Under the pieces are notes generated by a model. It saw nothing but the letters and a program-made list of their open reading frames with translations. It was not told the DNA's origin and did not search any database. Below, piece after piece: positions 18,058 through 27,281 of a DNA stretch of 64,000 nt (the first letter of the stretch is position 1; each line of letters starts with the position of its first letter). Source of the DNA: Terriglobus sp. RCC_193 (GTDB lineage Bacteria > Acidobacteriota > Terriglobia > Terriglobales > Acidobacteriaceae); NCBI RefSeq assembly GCF_041355105.1, contig NZ_JBFUPK010000003.1:90245-154244 (forward strand), in the 5' to 3' direction. The translations under genes were made by a program, and so were the position numbers.

Positions 18058-19464
18058 CTACGGTTTCAATGCCACGCCGTACCGCACCTTATCCTGCCCC
18101 TGAAGACCCGTGTTATCCGTAAACTTCAAAACACTGCCGTCCTCAATCTGCAACTGAATCTCGCTCAGCTTCAGATTCCGCGTATTCGCAATGCTCCCCG
18201 CAGATTTCGCTGCAATCGTTACATGATCGATCACGAAGTTATCCAGCGTTGCATTCGGATACGCGGACATATCGATCGCAGTGGTCGCATTCTTCGCATC
18301 GATATTCCAGATATGAACGTCGTGGAAGTGCGGTAATCCCTTCTCCGGCGGCACTGGCGTTGTCAGCGGAATCCAGTACGGCGGCACCGTCTTCGGATCG
18401 GCATCCTTTGGCAACGTGGCATAGCTGTACGAAGGGTTCCAGTTCAGCGTTACCTTGATCGGTGTTTTCACACCGTCAAGATGAAGATCATGCACGCGCA
18501 AGTTCTCACCGAAGCCGCCGCGGACACGCGCACTCTTGATGAGCACACCGTTGCTTACATTCTTCTCCGCGGTCAGGTTGTACGCTTCCACATTGCGAAA
18601 TCCGCCAGAGGTTTCGCTGCCAAACGTCACTGCAGCCGCGCCAGAACGAATCACTGAATCGCGAATCACAACGTTATAGGTGGGTCGATTCACCCGCAGA
18701 CCATCGCTGTCGCGCCCTGCCTTCAAACACAGCGCATCGTCATTTACATCAATGTCCGCATGTTGCACCAGGATGTCATGCGAGCTGTCGATATCAATGC
18801 CATCCGTCGAAGGCCCCTTGCCGCCAATGTTGTTGCGGATGGTCACACCATCCACCGTGACATCGTGCGAGTAGCAGATATGCACTGTCCAGAAGCCTGA
18901 CCGATGCAGTTGCAACCCACCGCCCAGCTTCACATCCGACGAATCAAACACCTGGATCAAACGAGGCCGTTTCGCATCGTAATCGCTTGCCCAGCGCAGC
19001 CCCTTCGGCTCATACGTGGCACGCAGATCCCAGTAGCTCTTCCACCAGTAGCTGCCGTCGCCGTCAATCGTGCCTTCGCCGCTGATCTGCACATGCTGCT
19101 GCCGGTACACATTCACCAGCGCCGCAGGCCACGTCATCTCAATGCCCGCCACACGCGTAGGCATCAGCGGATACGCACTCAGCGATTGGATGCCAGTTAA
19201 CGTAACGCCTTTGGGGATCTCAAGGTGCGTGTTGTTCTTCACGAAGATGGAACCCGTGCGATACATGCCCGGCGCAAACGTCACCGTATCGTTGTGCCCA
19301 GCGGCCTTATCCAGCGCGCGTTGAATGGCCTTCGTATCATCCGCAGCGCCGTCACCCTTAGCGCCAAAATCATTTACACGCAGCGTAGCCGCATGCAGCG
19401 AAGCAGATGCAAGCAATACCAGCGGCAACAGGCCGCGAAGCAAGAAGTTCACTTTCCTAACCAT
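18058..19464 (-). CDS. Glycoside hydrolase family 28 (polygalacturonase-like), secreted
   Basis: A secreted enzyme predicted to cut polygalacturonan or rhamnogalacturonan in pectin. It has a signal peptide (MVRKVNFLLRGLLPLVLLAS, cleaved near ASLHA), then a pectate-lyase-type N-terminal stretch (VNDFGAKGDGAADDTKAIQRAL) and right-handed beta-helix repeats. Catalytic-region motifs: STDGIDIDSS, VNDDALCLKAG (paired Asp), FGSETSGG and VLIKSARVRGG. The usual His of the GHG motif reads GSETSG, as in many bacterial members. Length 468 aa is normal. It is monocistronic, next to other secreted hydrolases of the window only by lifestyle. Confidence 0.92.
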   Translation of the reverse strand: MVRKVNFLLRGLLPLVLLASASLHAATLRVNDFGAKGDGAADDTKAIQRALDKAAGHNDTVTFAPGMYRTGSIFVKNNTHLEIPKGVTLTGIQSLSAYPLMPTRVAGIEMTWPAALVNVYRQQHVQISGEGTIDGDGSYWWKSYWDLRATYEPKGLRWASDYDAKRPRLIQVFDSSDVKLGGGLQLHRSGFWTVHICYSHDVTVDGVTIRNNIGGKGPSTDGIDIDSSHDILVQHADIDVNDDALCLKAGRDSDGLRVNRPTYNVVIRDSVIRSGAAAVTFGSETSGGFRNVEAYNLTAEKNVSNGVLIKSARVRGGFGENLRVHDLHLDGVKTPIKVTLNWNPSYSYATLPKDADPKTVPPYWIPLTTPVPPEKGLPHFHDVHIWNIDAKNATTAIDMSAYPNATLDNFVIDHVTIAAKSAGSIANTRNLKLSEIQLQIEDGSVLKFTDNTGLQGQDKVRYGVALKP

Positions 19465-19491
19465 CGCACCCTGTTCCCTGTTTTTGAAGTA

Positions 19492-19809
19492 CTAATCCAG
19501 ATCAAATTCGCGAAACGGCTTGCCCGTATCCGGCGTTTCTTTCGCCTTACGGAAAGCCTCTTCAAACTTTGCATTCAGAATGCTGTCACGATTCTTTTGC
19601 GCTTCCACGGATTGCGCAAAGATGTTGTCACGCCGCGCATCGTTCTCACGCGCAGCCTTCGCGGCCGAGCCCAGGTCTTCAAACGTGCGCTTTCGCGGTG
19701 CGGGTGTGTGAGCAATGATGGTCTGCGTCACGGGATCAATGCGCAGCATCGCGCCGCAATCCGGACACATCACCTCAAATCCGATTTCCTTCGCCTGTTT
19801 CTTCGCCAT
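19492..19809 (-). CDS. Small protein with one CxxC motif and charged tail
   Basis: A 105-aa protein of unknown function. The N-terminus contains one CPDC pair (FEVMCPDCGAMLRIDP) of rubredoxin/zinc-ribbon type. The rest is highly charged and probably helical (AAKAARENDARRDN, EAFRKAKETPDTGKPFREFD). A second CxxC is absent, so a metal site would need dimerisation. It is cytoplasmic by appearance. It lies upstream of GH28 on the same strand with a 27-bp gap, so the two may share a transcript. Confidence 0.72.
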   Translation of the reverse strand: MAKKQAKEIGFEVMCPDCGAMLRIDPVTQTIIAHTPAPRKRTFEDLGSAAKAARENDARRDNIFAQSVEAQKNRDSILNAKFEEAFRKAKETPDTGKPFREFDLD

Positions 19810-19858
19810 ACGCAGAGGATTTTACGCTTTCCGCGTCGCGAAGCTCCAACGAACGAAG

Positions 19859-19916
19859 TTCGTCATCCTGAGCGAAGCCGAAGGACCTGCTTTCCTCTCG
19901 CGCTCAGGATGACGAA
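19859..19916. repeat. Dispersed repeat family A, copy 2, as a perfect 16-bp hairpin
   Basis: The arms TTCGTCATCCTGAGCG (19859-19874) and its exact inverse (19901-19916) enclose a 26-nt loop containing GAAGCCGAAGGACCTGC. It lies between bshC (minus, ends 19945) and the small CxxC gene, so an RNA hairpin could end bshC transcription; there is no clear T-run. Confidence 0.85.
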
Positions 19917-19944
19917 ATATACGAAATGCGCTCAATTGAGCAAA

Positions 19945-21561
19945 TCAGATATCGAACACACGATGGCCCGGACAATCCTGCTCCGCATTCTCCACCAGCA
20001 TCCTCGGCAGGTCCAGCGTGCTCGCGGCCAGAAATTGCGCGCCAGCCAGCAGACGTTCCTGCACATGCCCATTCGGAAACAGGTTCAGCGTGATCGCCTC
20101 AGCATGTTTGCGCAGGAAGCTCTCGCGTTCCAGTTGCCAGTTCGCAGCCAGCCGCCGCAACCGGTTCATCTGGTAACGCATCTTGTTCGCCGCAATCGAA
20201 GCGCTGTGGCCCAGGTTGCTGTCCATCGCACCCATCCACTGCTCCACTTCCTTCAATTCCGCATCCAGAGCATTGCCTGCGCCAGCAATTTTGCGCTTGC
20301 CTTCAATCGGCATGGCCCGCGCTGCCAGTCGCTGCGAGAGCGCATCGGCGGTGGTCAACGCATCACGAAACGCAACCTCATGCTGGTCCATCACACTGCG
20401 AATCGCCGACGGAACCAGTGTTCCGGAAAGGCGGGGGAGAATTGGCGTCGGCGCACCCAGCATGGCGTCATAGAGCGGCTGTAACTGCGCAAAATATGCA
20501 ATCTCCGCGGGGCCGCCAATGTAAGCCGACGTGGGCAGAATCGCATCCTGAAACACCGGCCGCAGCAACGCATTCGGGCTGATGCGTTCCGGTTCAGTAT
20601 CCAGAATCGCCAGCAGCTCTTCCGCGGTATAAATGCGCGAACCGGCTTTCCACTCAGTGCTTCCCACAACATGCTTCAGGGCAACACGGTTGCCATCTTC
20701 GCCCATGACAAACAGCAGCGTACTGTCGTCATGCACCAGCACCTGCGCGGCATATCCCGCTGCTTCCAGGTCACGGTTCCGCTGCACAACAGCCGCATGA
20801 AGCGCATCCGCATCTTCAATTGCCGCACGCAGCACCGGCGCACCCATCTGGTGGAACGCGCGCGTGCTGGCATCAATCACAATCAGCCCAAACTCCGCGA
20901 AGACACCAGCAATGAATTTGCCAAACGCGGAAGCCAGCGTGTCCTGCGGCGTATAGCTGCTGCGCAGAAGTTCAGTGATGGGCGCATAGGCAAGCAGTTC
21001 TTCGGCCTTCTCCAGCACGGCCTCAATCTGAGGACCCAGTGCCAGATTGCCCACCGGCTGCTGACGATGCTGCGGGAAAGTGGAGTGCAAGGTCTCCACG
21101 CCATGCTTTGCCAGGAACGCAACCTGGTTCACTTCATCCAGGTCATGGTCTTCCGTGGCCATCCAGAAAATGGGCACATGCGGTACGCCGCGCTGGCTGG
21201 CCACCTGTGCCTTGCGAATCGCTGTGGCGGCCTTGATCAGCGTCAGCAGCGGCCCACCAAACAGGCCTACCTGCTGGCCGGTGACGACGGACTTTGCACC
21301 ACTACGAAGTTTTTCCAGATTCGCAAACGTTGTGTCACTACAACCAAACCCCTTGGCCTGTTCTGTCAGCGCATCCACCAGAACATGACGCTCCGGTTGC
21401 AGACGTACAGACCGCCCCTGCATCCAGCGGTCGTCGAACGGGCTAGCCGCATAAAAACGGCGCACCGGGGCATCCGGCGCAGCCGTGCGCAGCTCCGTGT
21501 AGTCCACAAAGAGCCGCGACAGATGCGGAAGAACGGTGATCGGATAACACTCAAAACTCAT
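19945..21561 (-). CDS. bshC: Bacillithiol biosynthesis cysteine-adding enzyme BshC
   Basis: Putative cysteine ligase for the last step of bacillithiol synthesis, adding Cys to GlcN-malate. The 538-aa protein shows the family hallmarks SVVTGQQVGLFGGPLLTLIK near residue 90, PIFWMATEDHDLDEVNQ near 133, LIVIDASTRAF and the Rossmann-like LRPVFQDAILPTSAYIGGPAEIAYFAQL. It also has the coiled-coil segment near 420-480 (MRYQMNRLRRLAANWQLERE). Length matches known BshC. bshA and bshB are not in this window. Its presence agrees with an acidobacterial host using bacillithiol rather than glutathione. Confidence 0.95.
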   Translation of the reverse strand: MSFECYPITVLPHLSRLFVDYTELRTAAPDAPVRRFYAASPFDDRWMQGRSVRLQPERHVLVDALTEQAKGFGCSDTTFANLEKLRSGAKSVVTGQQVGLFGGPLLTLIKAATAIRKAQVASQRGVPHVPIFWMATEDHDLDEVNQVAFLAKHGVETLHSTFPQHRQQPVGNLALGPQIEAVLEKAEELLAYAPITELLRSSYTPQDTLASAFGKFIAGVFAEFGLIVIDASTRAFHQMGAPVLRAAIEDADALHAAVVQRNRDLEAAGYAAQVLVHDDSTLLFVMGEDGNRVALKHVVGSTEWKAGSRIYTAEELLAILDTEPERISPNALLRPVFQDAILPTSAYIGGPAEIAYFAQLQPLYDAMLGAPTPILPRLSGTLVPSAIRSVMDQHEVAFRDALTTADALSQRLAARAMPIEGKRKIAGAGNALDAELKEVEQWMGAMDSNLGHSASIAANKMRYQMNRLRRLAANWQLERESFLRKHAEAITLNLFPNGHVQERLLAGAQFLAASTLDLPRMLVENAEQDCPGHRVFDI

Positions 21562-21651
21562 AGACAGGTCACAGCTTCCGCTTGCACGGGGGGTCGGCTA
21601 TAGGATGGCACGTCCGACGTGTTGGATGCAGCTTTTGATACGTTGATTGCT

Positions 21652-22344
21652 ATGGCCAAGCGTACCGCAACTACCGCCCCCGCAAAGAAGAAACCCACCC
21701 AGCCAGCCAGCTCCAAAGCAAAGAAGGGCGTGGTGGCCTCCGCAGAGATGCCGAAGCTTCCTGTTAAGGCGCCCCGCCTGCCCAAAGGCAAGGCGCAAAT
21801 CCTGTCCTCAAAACAGGCGTACAAGGGCAAGGTCTTCAGCGTGTACACGGAAAAAGTACGCGAGCCCAACGGCGTGGAAGCCATCCGCGATGTCGTTCGC
21901 CACTCCGGTTCGGTCGTTGTGTTAGCGGTGGATGAAAGCACCAACCCCGCCGATCCTCTCGTTGTTATCGAGCGTCAGTTCCGCCACGCCGCCGACCAGT
22001 ATTTGTTGGAACTTCCTGCCGGACGCGTGGAACCCGGCGAAAAAACGCTCGCAGCCGCCAAGCGTGAACTCATTGAAGAAACTGGCTACCGCGCAAAGAA
22101 ATGGACGAAGCTCGTCCGCTACTACGCCAGCCCCGGCTTCGTGGCGGAGTGGATGGAAATCTATCTCGCCACCGGGATCGTCGCTGGAACCGCAGAGCCG
22201 GAGGATGATGAAAAGATTGAAGTTCGCCTTCTGCCGCTCTCGGAACTGGTACGGATGTGCGCCGCAGGCGAGATTCACGATGGCAAAACCATCGTCGGCG
22301 CACTTAGCTATGCACAGCGGCTGCGCGATCTTTCCGGCAAGTAA
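21652..22344 (+). CDS. NUDIX hydrolase (ADP-ribose pyrophosphatase-like)
   Basis: Hydrolyses nucleoside diphosphate-X compounds such as ADP-ribose. The Nudix box is intact: GRVEPGEKTLAAAKRELIEE followed by TGY (G-x5-E-x7-REuxEExGu). The surrounding ERQFRHAADQYLLELPAGRVE fits the ADP-ribose pyrophosphatase branch. The N-terminal 45 residues are Lys/Ala/Pro-rich and probably disordered (TAPAKKKPTQPA), unusual for the family. I chose ATG at 21652; an in-frame GTG at 21619 adds 11 residues. It is divergent from bshC and followed by a strong terminator hairpin. Confidence 0.9.
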   Translation: MAKRTATTAPAKKKPTQPASSKAKKGVVASAEMPKLPVKAPRLPKGKAQILSSKQAYKGKVFSVYTEKVREPNGVEAIRDVVRHSGSVVVLAVDESTNPADPLVVIERQFRHAADQYLLELPAGRVEPGEKTLAAAKRELIEETGYRAKKWTKLVRYYASPGFVAEWMEIYLATGIVAGTAEPEDDEKIEVRLLPLSELVRMCAAGEIHDGKTIVGALSYAQRLRDLSGK

Positions 22345-22347
22345 ACC

Positions 22348-22395
22348 CAGCCTTCGATGTCATGAAATGGCATGACACCGAAGGCTGTAATTTTT
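22348..22395 (+). terminator. Rho-independent terminator after the NUDIX gene
   Basis: The arms CAGCCTTCG (22348-22356) and CGAAGGCTG (22379-22387) enclose a second stem, GTCATG/CATGAC, and are followed by TAATTTTT. The hairpin begins 4 bp after the stop codon, a classic position. Confidence 0.88.
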
Positions 22396-22516
22396 CGGAA
22401 AAATTTACCTTACCCTGCTCCGAAATCTTCTTCAGCGCGTCTATCAAGCACCATCCTCGCGACGGATAATCCAGCGAGCACGTAGGCCGTGATGGTTGCG
22501 CAAGTGGTGAGCACGA

Positions 22517-22732
22517 GTGGCACAGTACAAGGGCACAGTGAAGTGGTTCAACAATGCAAAGGGCTATGGCTTTCTGGGACGCGATGATGGCGGCGCGGAT
22601 GTGTTCGTGCACTATAGCGCGATCCAGTTGGATGGCTACAAGAGCCTGAAGGAAGGCGACCCGGTGGAGTTCGATGTGATTCAGGGCTCCAAAGGACCGC
22701 AGGCCGACGCAGTTATTCTGACGGCGGCCTAA
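22517..22732 (+). CDS. Cold-shock domain protein (CspA-like), first copy
   Basis: A 71-aa single CSD protein binding single-stranded RNA/DNA. It contains the RNP1-like [12 protein letters not shown] and RNP2-like [10 protein letters not shown] motifs, beginning [15 protein letters not shown]1 is slightly divergent (YGFLGRDD rather than FGFISRE). The start is a GTG at 22517, with no strong Shine-Dalgarno visible. It may be cold-regulated through its leader like other csp genes, but nothing specific is seen. A second csp gene lies at 31.5 kb. Confidence 0.92.
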   Translation: MAQYKGTVKWFNNAKGYGFLGRDDGGADVFVHYSAIQLDGYKSLKEGDPVEFDVIQGSKGPQADAVILTAA

Positions 22733-22758
22733 CGCTTCATTCGGGGCGGCTCCAAAAA

Positions 22759-22778
22759 GGGCGGGCTTCAACCCGCCC
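22759..22778. terminator. GC hairpin downstream of csp
   Basis: GGGCGGG-CTTCAA-CCCGCCC lies 26 bp after the cold-shock stop and 65 bp before polX. The tract AAAAA lies on the left, so the canonical hairpin plus U-run geometry applies to the minus strand, where no gene is evident; on the plus strand it has no U-run. Function therefore uncertain. Confidence 0.5.
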
Positions 22779-22842
22779 AAACTCCTCTCTGCGCAACGAA
22801 GACCTCACAACTAAGACTGCGCCAATGTAGTCTCATCTCCGT

Positions 22843-24597
22843 ATGGACAACATCACCATGGCGCGCCTGCTGGAAGAAACAGCGGCGCTGCTGGAGATTG
22901 ACGCAGCCGATCCCTTCCGCGTACGCAGCTATCGGCGCGCAGCGGAAGCAGTGGAACAGCAGACCACCCCTCTCGTCACCCTCGTTGACGATCCCAAGCA
23001 ATTGCTTGCCATCGGCGGCATCGGCAAAGGCATGGCCTCGAACATTGTGGACATGGTCCGCACCGGTTCCATGCCACTGCGCGATGAGCTGCTGAAGAAA
23101 TACAAGGCATCCATGCTGGAGCTTCTCCGACTCCCCGGCATGGGGCCGAAGACGGTTGCGCTTATGTGGAGCGCACTCGAAATCTCCAACATCGATGAGC
23201 TGGAAACTGCCGCCAAAGCTGGCCATCTGGCAAAGCTGCCACGCTTCGGACAGAAGCAGGTGGATAAGCTGCTCAAAGGCATTGAAGACGCGAAGAAAAA
23301 CAGCGGACGCTTCCGCATCGACAACGCAGCAGAGATCGCTGAAACCATCAGCAAACTCATCCGTGAATTTCCCGGCATGGAAACTATCACACCTGCAGGT
23401 TCGTTGCGACGCGGCAAGGAATCCGTCGGCGACCTTGATCTTCTCGTCACCGGCCCCGCATGTGAACCGGATGTGGTCAGCGCAGCCGTAGAGCATGTCG
23501 CATCACTCCCGCTGATCGACACGCTTATCGCCCGAGGTCAGAACAAGGTAAGCTTCACGCTGCGCAATCAACTGCAGGTAGATGTACGGTTGTTACCGCG
23601 CGCAAGCTACGGAGCGGCGCTGCAATACTTCACCGGCTCCAAGATGCACAACGTACTGTTGCGCCAGAAAGCACTGAAGCGTGGCTATACATTGAGCGAA
23701 TACGCGTTGGCTCGCATGAATCCGCAGGAAGGTGAAAGCGCCATCGTCGCAGCCGCCACCGAGGAAGAGATTTACGCAGCACTCGGTATGCAGTGGATTC
23801 CGCCGGAGCTGCGTGAAAACTGTGGCGAGCTGGAAATGGCCGAAGCCAGCACGCTGCCGCAGCTCATCACGCTGGATGACATTCGTGGCGACGTACACAT
23901 GCACACCGTCGCCACCGATGGCAGCTTCACCATCCGCGAGATGGCAGAAGGCGCGCTGCTGCGTGGATTGAAGTACATCGCCATCACGGACCATTCGAAA
24001 AACCTCGCCATGACCAATGGCCTGGACGACGCACGCGCACGCGATCACATCCGCGCCATCCATGCGGTGGATGCAGAGATGAAAGGCCGCATCCGCGTCT
24101 TCGCCGGCATTGAGGTGGACATCCTGCAGGACGGCTCGCTCGACCTGGAAGACGAAACGCTGGCGCAGATGGATGTCGTCATCGGCAGCATCCACTCTGC
24201 CTTCAATCTTCCGGCAGAAGAACAAACGGAACGTCTTCTGCGTGCGGTTGAAAATCCTCATCTGCACATCCTCGGCCATCCTACCGGCCGCAAGGTACTC
24301 AAGCGCGATCCGTATCCATTCGACATGGACAAGGTACTGCGCCGGTGCGCTGAACTAGGCGTTGCCGTGGAGCACAATGCAGCACCCGCGCGTGCCGACC
24401 TCAGTGACCTCAACCTGCGCAAAGCCAAATCACTGGGCTGCAGGATCAGCGTGAACACCGACGCGCACTCACTGGAAGACATGGACAAGATGCGCTTCGG
24501 CATCACGCAGCTTCGTCGCGCATGGCTCACAAAGGATGACGTTTTGAACACACTCGACGCCGATGCGTTTCTCAAAGCGCTTCGTAGTCGTCCTTGA
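22843..24597 (+). CDS. polX: DNA polymerase/3'-5' exonuclease PolX
   Basis: A 584-aa repair polymerase of family X fused to a PHP exonuclease. Order: N-terminal helix-hairpin-helix region (NITMARLLEETAALLEIDAA), second HhH LLRLPGMGPKTVALMW near residue 95, nucleotidyltransferase Gly-Ser motif AGSLRRGKESVGDLDLLVT with the catalytic Asp pair near 200, and the C-terminal PHP domain starting DVHMHTVATDGSFTIREMAE near 350, with AITDHSK, FAGIEVDIL and HILGHPTGR metal ligands. This is the full-length bacterial PolX layout. It acts in base-excision and gap repair. Confidence 0.95.
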   Translation: MDNITMARLLEETAALLEIDAADPFRVRSYRRAAEAVEQQTTPLVTLVDDPKQLLAIGGIGKGMASNIVDMVRTGSMPLRDELLKKYKASMLELLRLPGMGPKTVALMWSALEISNIDELETAAKAGHLAKLPRFGQKQVDKLLKGIEDAKKNSGRFRIDNAAEIAETISKLIREFPGMETITPAGSLRRGKESVGDLDLLVTGPACEPDVVSAAVEHVASLPLIDTLIARGQNKVSFTLRNQLQVDVRLLPRASYGAALQYFTGSKMHNVLLRQKALKRGYTLSEYALARMNPQEGESAIVAAATEEEIYAALGMQWIPPELRENCGELEMAEASTLPQLITLDDIRGDVHMHTVATDGSFTIREMAEGALLRGLKYIAITDHSKNLAMTNGLDDARARDHIRAIHAVDAEMKGRIRVFAGIEVDILQDGSLDLEDETLAQMDVVIGSIHSAFNLPAEEQTERLLRAVENPHLHILGHPTGRKVLKRDPYPFDMDKVLRRCAELGVAVEHNAAPARADLSDLNLRKAKSLGCRISVNTDAHSLEDMDKMRFGITQLRRAWLTKDDVLNTLDADAFLKALRSRP

Positions 24598-24628
24598 AAA
24601 GAATGACGTCATATAACAGCACCACAAC

Positions 24629-24676
24629 AAGCGCCAAAGGCGCGCCGACATATTAGCCTAGGCCGAAGGCCCAGGT
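24629..24676. repeat. Dispersed repeat family C, copy 1
   Basis: An intergenic module beginning AAGCGCCAAAGGCGCGCCG and ending with the palindrome CCTAGGCCGAAGGCCCAGG. A near-identical copy (one difference seen) lies at 43485-43532 after hisB. It contains the hairpins GCGCC-AAA-GGCGC and CCTAGGCC-GAA-GGCC. Confidence 0.85.
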
Positions 24677-24743
24677 AAGGCGCACACGAAATCAATCAAG
24701 GGCCAAGGGGCCGCCCTATCGGCGCGACGAAAAGGAATCACGA

Positions 24744-25322
24744 ATGGCAGAGATGAAACTGGACGGCGGTGACAAGCGGCAGCGTGGCATGCTGGTGCCC
24801 ATTCTGATTGCGCTGGGAATCCTTGCAGCAGCAGGTGGATGGTTTGCAAAGGTGTACCTGCACCCTGAGGTCACAGCCACCGCTGGCCCTTTGCAGACGT
24901 TTGAATACACGGCCCAATACGCACGCGGCGGCGGCATACTCGTCGGCGAAAATCAAACCGACGTCGTCACCTATGTCATCGCCGACATCGCATTGAAAGA
25001 CAACACGGAAGTCCCGCTCTTCCTTAAAAGCATCGACGGCACACTCACCATGGAAGACGGCACCATCATGACCGCCAGCGCGCTGGAGAAGACAGACCTG
25101 CCGCGCCTTGCCGCCATGTTCCCTGCCATGCAGCCAAAGCTGGATGCCGTTGCACCCGCGCCATTGCTGCGCGAAAGCACCATCGCTCCCGGCGCCACCG
25201 GCCACGGCTACGTCATCTTCGCGTACAACGTGCCACAGGATGTATGGAACAAGCGCAAGGCCTCTGATGTCAGCATTAGCTTCTATCACCAGGAAACCGT
25301 AAAGGTGAAACTACCGAAGTAA
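24744..25322 (+). CDS. Membrane-anchored protein of unknown function
   Basis: A 192-aa protein with a short cytoplasmic N-terminus, one transmembrane segment (LVPILIALGILAAAGGWF, residues about 17-34) and a beta-rich extracytoplasmic domain (TAQYARGGGILVGENQTDVV; VSISFYHQETVKVKLPK). The domain resembles small beta-sandwich proteins such as DUF4352, but I cannot assign it. ATG at 24744 has AAAGGA about 9 bp upstream. It has a repeat-filled leader with a family C element on one side and a family A pair downstream, so it stands alone. Confidence 0.75.
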   Translation: MAEMKLDGGDKRQRGMLVPILIALGILAAAGGWFAKVYLHPEVTATAGPLQTFEYTAQYARGGGILVGENQTDVVTYVIADIALKDNTEVPLFLKSIDGTLTMEDGTIMTASALEKTDLPRLAAMFPAMQPKLDAVAPAPLLRESTIAPGATGHGYVIFAYNVPQDVWNKRKASDVSISFYHQETVKVKLPK

Positions 25323-25345
25323 GCGGCATCTGATGCCACAAAGCC

Positions 25346-25519
25346 CGTCATCCTGAGCGAAACGAAGCGTTAGCGAAGTGCAGTCGAAGGACCTGCATTC
25401 TTATCCCGTATGAGAGCGTCAAAGTGAAGACGTATGCCTTGAAGTTGCGGCATCGACTTCCCGAAACGTTGTAGTGGGTTGAGAGGAATGCAGGTCCTTC
25501 GACTTCGCTCAGGATGACG
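25346..25519. repeat. Two family A repeats in inverted orientation
   Basis: One copy runs rightward from CGTCATCCTGAGCGAA at about 25347 to GGACCTGCATTC at 25401; the other runs leftward from GAATGCAGGTCC (about 25483) to TCGCTCAGGATGACGG at 25519. Together they form a roughly 170-bp inverted repeat with a unique centre (25402-25480). It fills the gap between the plus-strand membrane protein and the minus-strand TonB-like gene, so convergent transcripts would both read into it. Confidence 0.85.
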
Positions 25520-25589
25520 GTCTCCGACCGTAGGAGCTTCGCTGAAGTACAAGTAGGAGCGGAGCTTGCAATAAGCTCCGCTCCACGCT

Positions 25590-26330
25590 TCATCCGCCGA
25601 GCGAGAAATTCACGGTAATGGTTGTCTCCACATCCGTGGGTTCGCCATTCAACAGGTAAGGCCGATACCGCCACGTCTGCACCGCAGCCACCGCACTGCT
25701 GCGAAGCATCTCCGGGCCGGAGATTACGGTCAGCCGCTGCATCTCTCCGTTCTTCGAGATGATGGCACGCAACACCACCGCACCCGATACACCCGCAGCC
25801 TTTGCAATCGCTGGATAGACAGGATTGTTTCCGGAAAGCCTGTTGCCTGCGATCACGCCGCTGGAGATGAGCACAGGAGCAGTCACCTTCGGCTTTGTCA
25901 CAGTCGCCACTGGCGGAGGAGGAGCCACTCCCAGGGCTCCTACGGGACCAAGTCCAGCGCCATCCGTAGCTCCAACAATGGACATGCCCACATTTATCCC
26001 TGTCGTGGGCGGCGCATCATCATGCCCGCGATCAATCGTGTGTGGAATAGCAGTTGGAGCCGTGAATACATTCATCACAGCCACAGACTTCACAGTCCGT
26101 TGCGGTGTGGCTTGTTGCACGGGAGTGGCATGGGGAGGTGGAGGAGGAGCCGTCACCACGGACATCAACGAGGTCCGCGGCAACGCCTCTGGATACAGCA
26201 GTGGAACCAGGATCATCGCACCGACAATCATTGCGTTGAACGTAGCGGTGATCCACACAAAGCGGCCGGAGTTTGACCTCAGCGCGCCTGACGATTCGAC
26301 GATCGACATCTCGAACATAAGCAGTCCCAT
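25590..26330 (-). CDS. TonB-like energy transducer
   Basis: A 246-aa inner-membrane protein with one N-terminal transmembrane helix (VWITATFNAMIVGAMILVPL, about residues 25-45), a proline-rich periplasmic linker (APPPPPHATP and APPPPVATVTKPKV) and a C-terminal TonB domain (YPAIAKAAGVSGAVVLRAII, then WRYRPYLLNGEPTDVETTIT). It would couple proton-motive force to outer-membrane receptors. exbB/exbD are not nearby. The first of several Met codons (26330) is used; MFEMSIV within the first 10 residues is an alternative. Confidence 0.9.
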   Translation of the reverse strand: MGLLMFEMSIVESSGALRSNSGRFVWITATFNAMIVGAMILVPLLYPEALPRTSLMSVVTAPPPPPHATPVQQATPQRTVKSVAVMNVFTAPTAIPHTIDRGHDDAPPTTGINVGMSIVGATDGAGLGPVGALGVAPPPPVATVTKPKVTAPVLISSGVIAGNRLSGNNPVYPAIAKAAGVSGAVVLRAIISKNGEMQRLTVISGPEMLRSSAVAAVQTWRYRPYLLNGEPTDVETTITVNFSLGG

Positions 26331-26384
26331 CTGCGAGAGAGAATGCTGGGACTGTAGACACCGACGCTGATCGTTTTGTTACAG

Positions 26385-27200
26385 CTATTGCCCCTTCGGG
26401 ACAGATAAATATCCCGTCACCTGGTTCTTGCCCACGTTGTTCACCACAATCTCAAACAACGCCGGATTCTTGCCGCTGTAGAACTGCACCGGCTCATACA
26501 GGGTCTTATCCTTCTTCTCGATGTTGCGATCGTCGGAACTGAGGTTGAGCGTGAACTTGCCCTTCTTCTGATCCACCTTCTTCAACTGCAACTTCACGGA
26601 CGACAGCAGCGTGGGCTGCGCGCCCTTCTGCAGCGTGAACTCGTAGTAAGTGCGATCACCCTTGTGCTTCAGATCTTCCAGCTCATCGTGGTTCTTCGCA
26701 ATCAGGCCACTCATCACGCCCGCATCGCCAATCGTGCGCTGCAACTGCGTTTTGGTATCGGCCAGATCAGCCTTCGTTGCGGCAACGTCTGTCTTCGTAG
26801 AACCCAGGTCCGTCTTCACAGAGCCCACGTCCGACTTCACGGCGACAACGTTCTCGCTCAACTTTGCTTCCGCTTCTTCGCGCTTCGCATTGTCAATGTT
26901 CTGCTGCTTCATGATGGACGCGGCCTTCGCGTCCAACTGCGCCTGCGTGGTGCCCAGCTTCTGCGCAAACGTCTCCGATGCAGCGCGCGACCGTGCGTCA
27001 GAGGCATAAATGCGCTGTTGCAGCGTGCCTGCGCGCTCATCCGTCATGGCCAGTTTTTCTTCTGTCTTCTGCAGACGGTTCTGCAGCACGAAGGACCATA
27101 CAAGCGCGCCAATGGCCAGCAGAATGGAAAACGCAACAGCAACGGGCAGCAATGCTGCATAGGAGCGTTGTGCGTCGGTATGGGAAGTCTGATCGTCCAC
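26385..27200 (-). CDS. Membrane-anchored coiled-coil protein
   Basis: A 271-aa protein with one N-terminal membrane helix (LLPVAVAFSILLAIGALVWS, residues about 17-36), then about 120 residues of heptad-type coiled coil. These include the repeats SDVGSVKTDLGSTKTDVAAT and KADLADTKTQLQR, followed by a globular C-terminal domain (about 175-271; YYEFTLQKGAQPTLLSSVKL). The start is GTG at 27200 preceded by a strong GGAGGAA. A role as an envelope scaffold is only inference. It sits 54 bp upstream of the TonB-like gene on the same strand. Confidence 0.78.
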   Translation of the reverse strand: MDDQTSHTDAQRSYAALLPVAVAFSILLAIGALVWSFVLQNRLQKTEEKLAMTDERAGTLQQRIYASDARSRAASETFAQKLGTTQAQLDAKAASIMKQQNIDNAKREEAEAKLSENVVAVKSDVGSVKTDLGSTKTDVAATKADLADTKTQLQRTIGDAGVMSGLIAKNHDELEDLKHKGDRTYYEFTLQKGAQPTLLSSVKLQLKKVDQKKGKFTLNLSSDDRNIEKKDKTLYEPVQFYSGKNPALFEIVVNNVGKNQVTGYLSVPKGQ

Positions 27201-27281
27201 GGTTCCTCCACGGATACTCTGCGACTCGTATCTGATTTCGCAGATTTCAAATCGCGCATGGTGCGAACTTAGAATAGACGC

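Noticed and set aside
22759-22778. Minus-strand terminator implied by the AAAAA tract left of the hairpin
   Set aside because: No minus-strand gene enters it, so I only list it as a hairpin of uncertain use.
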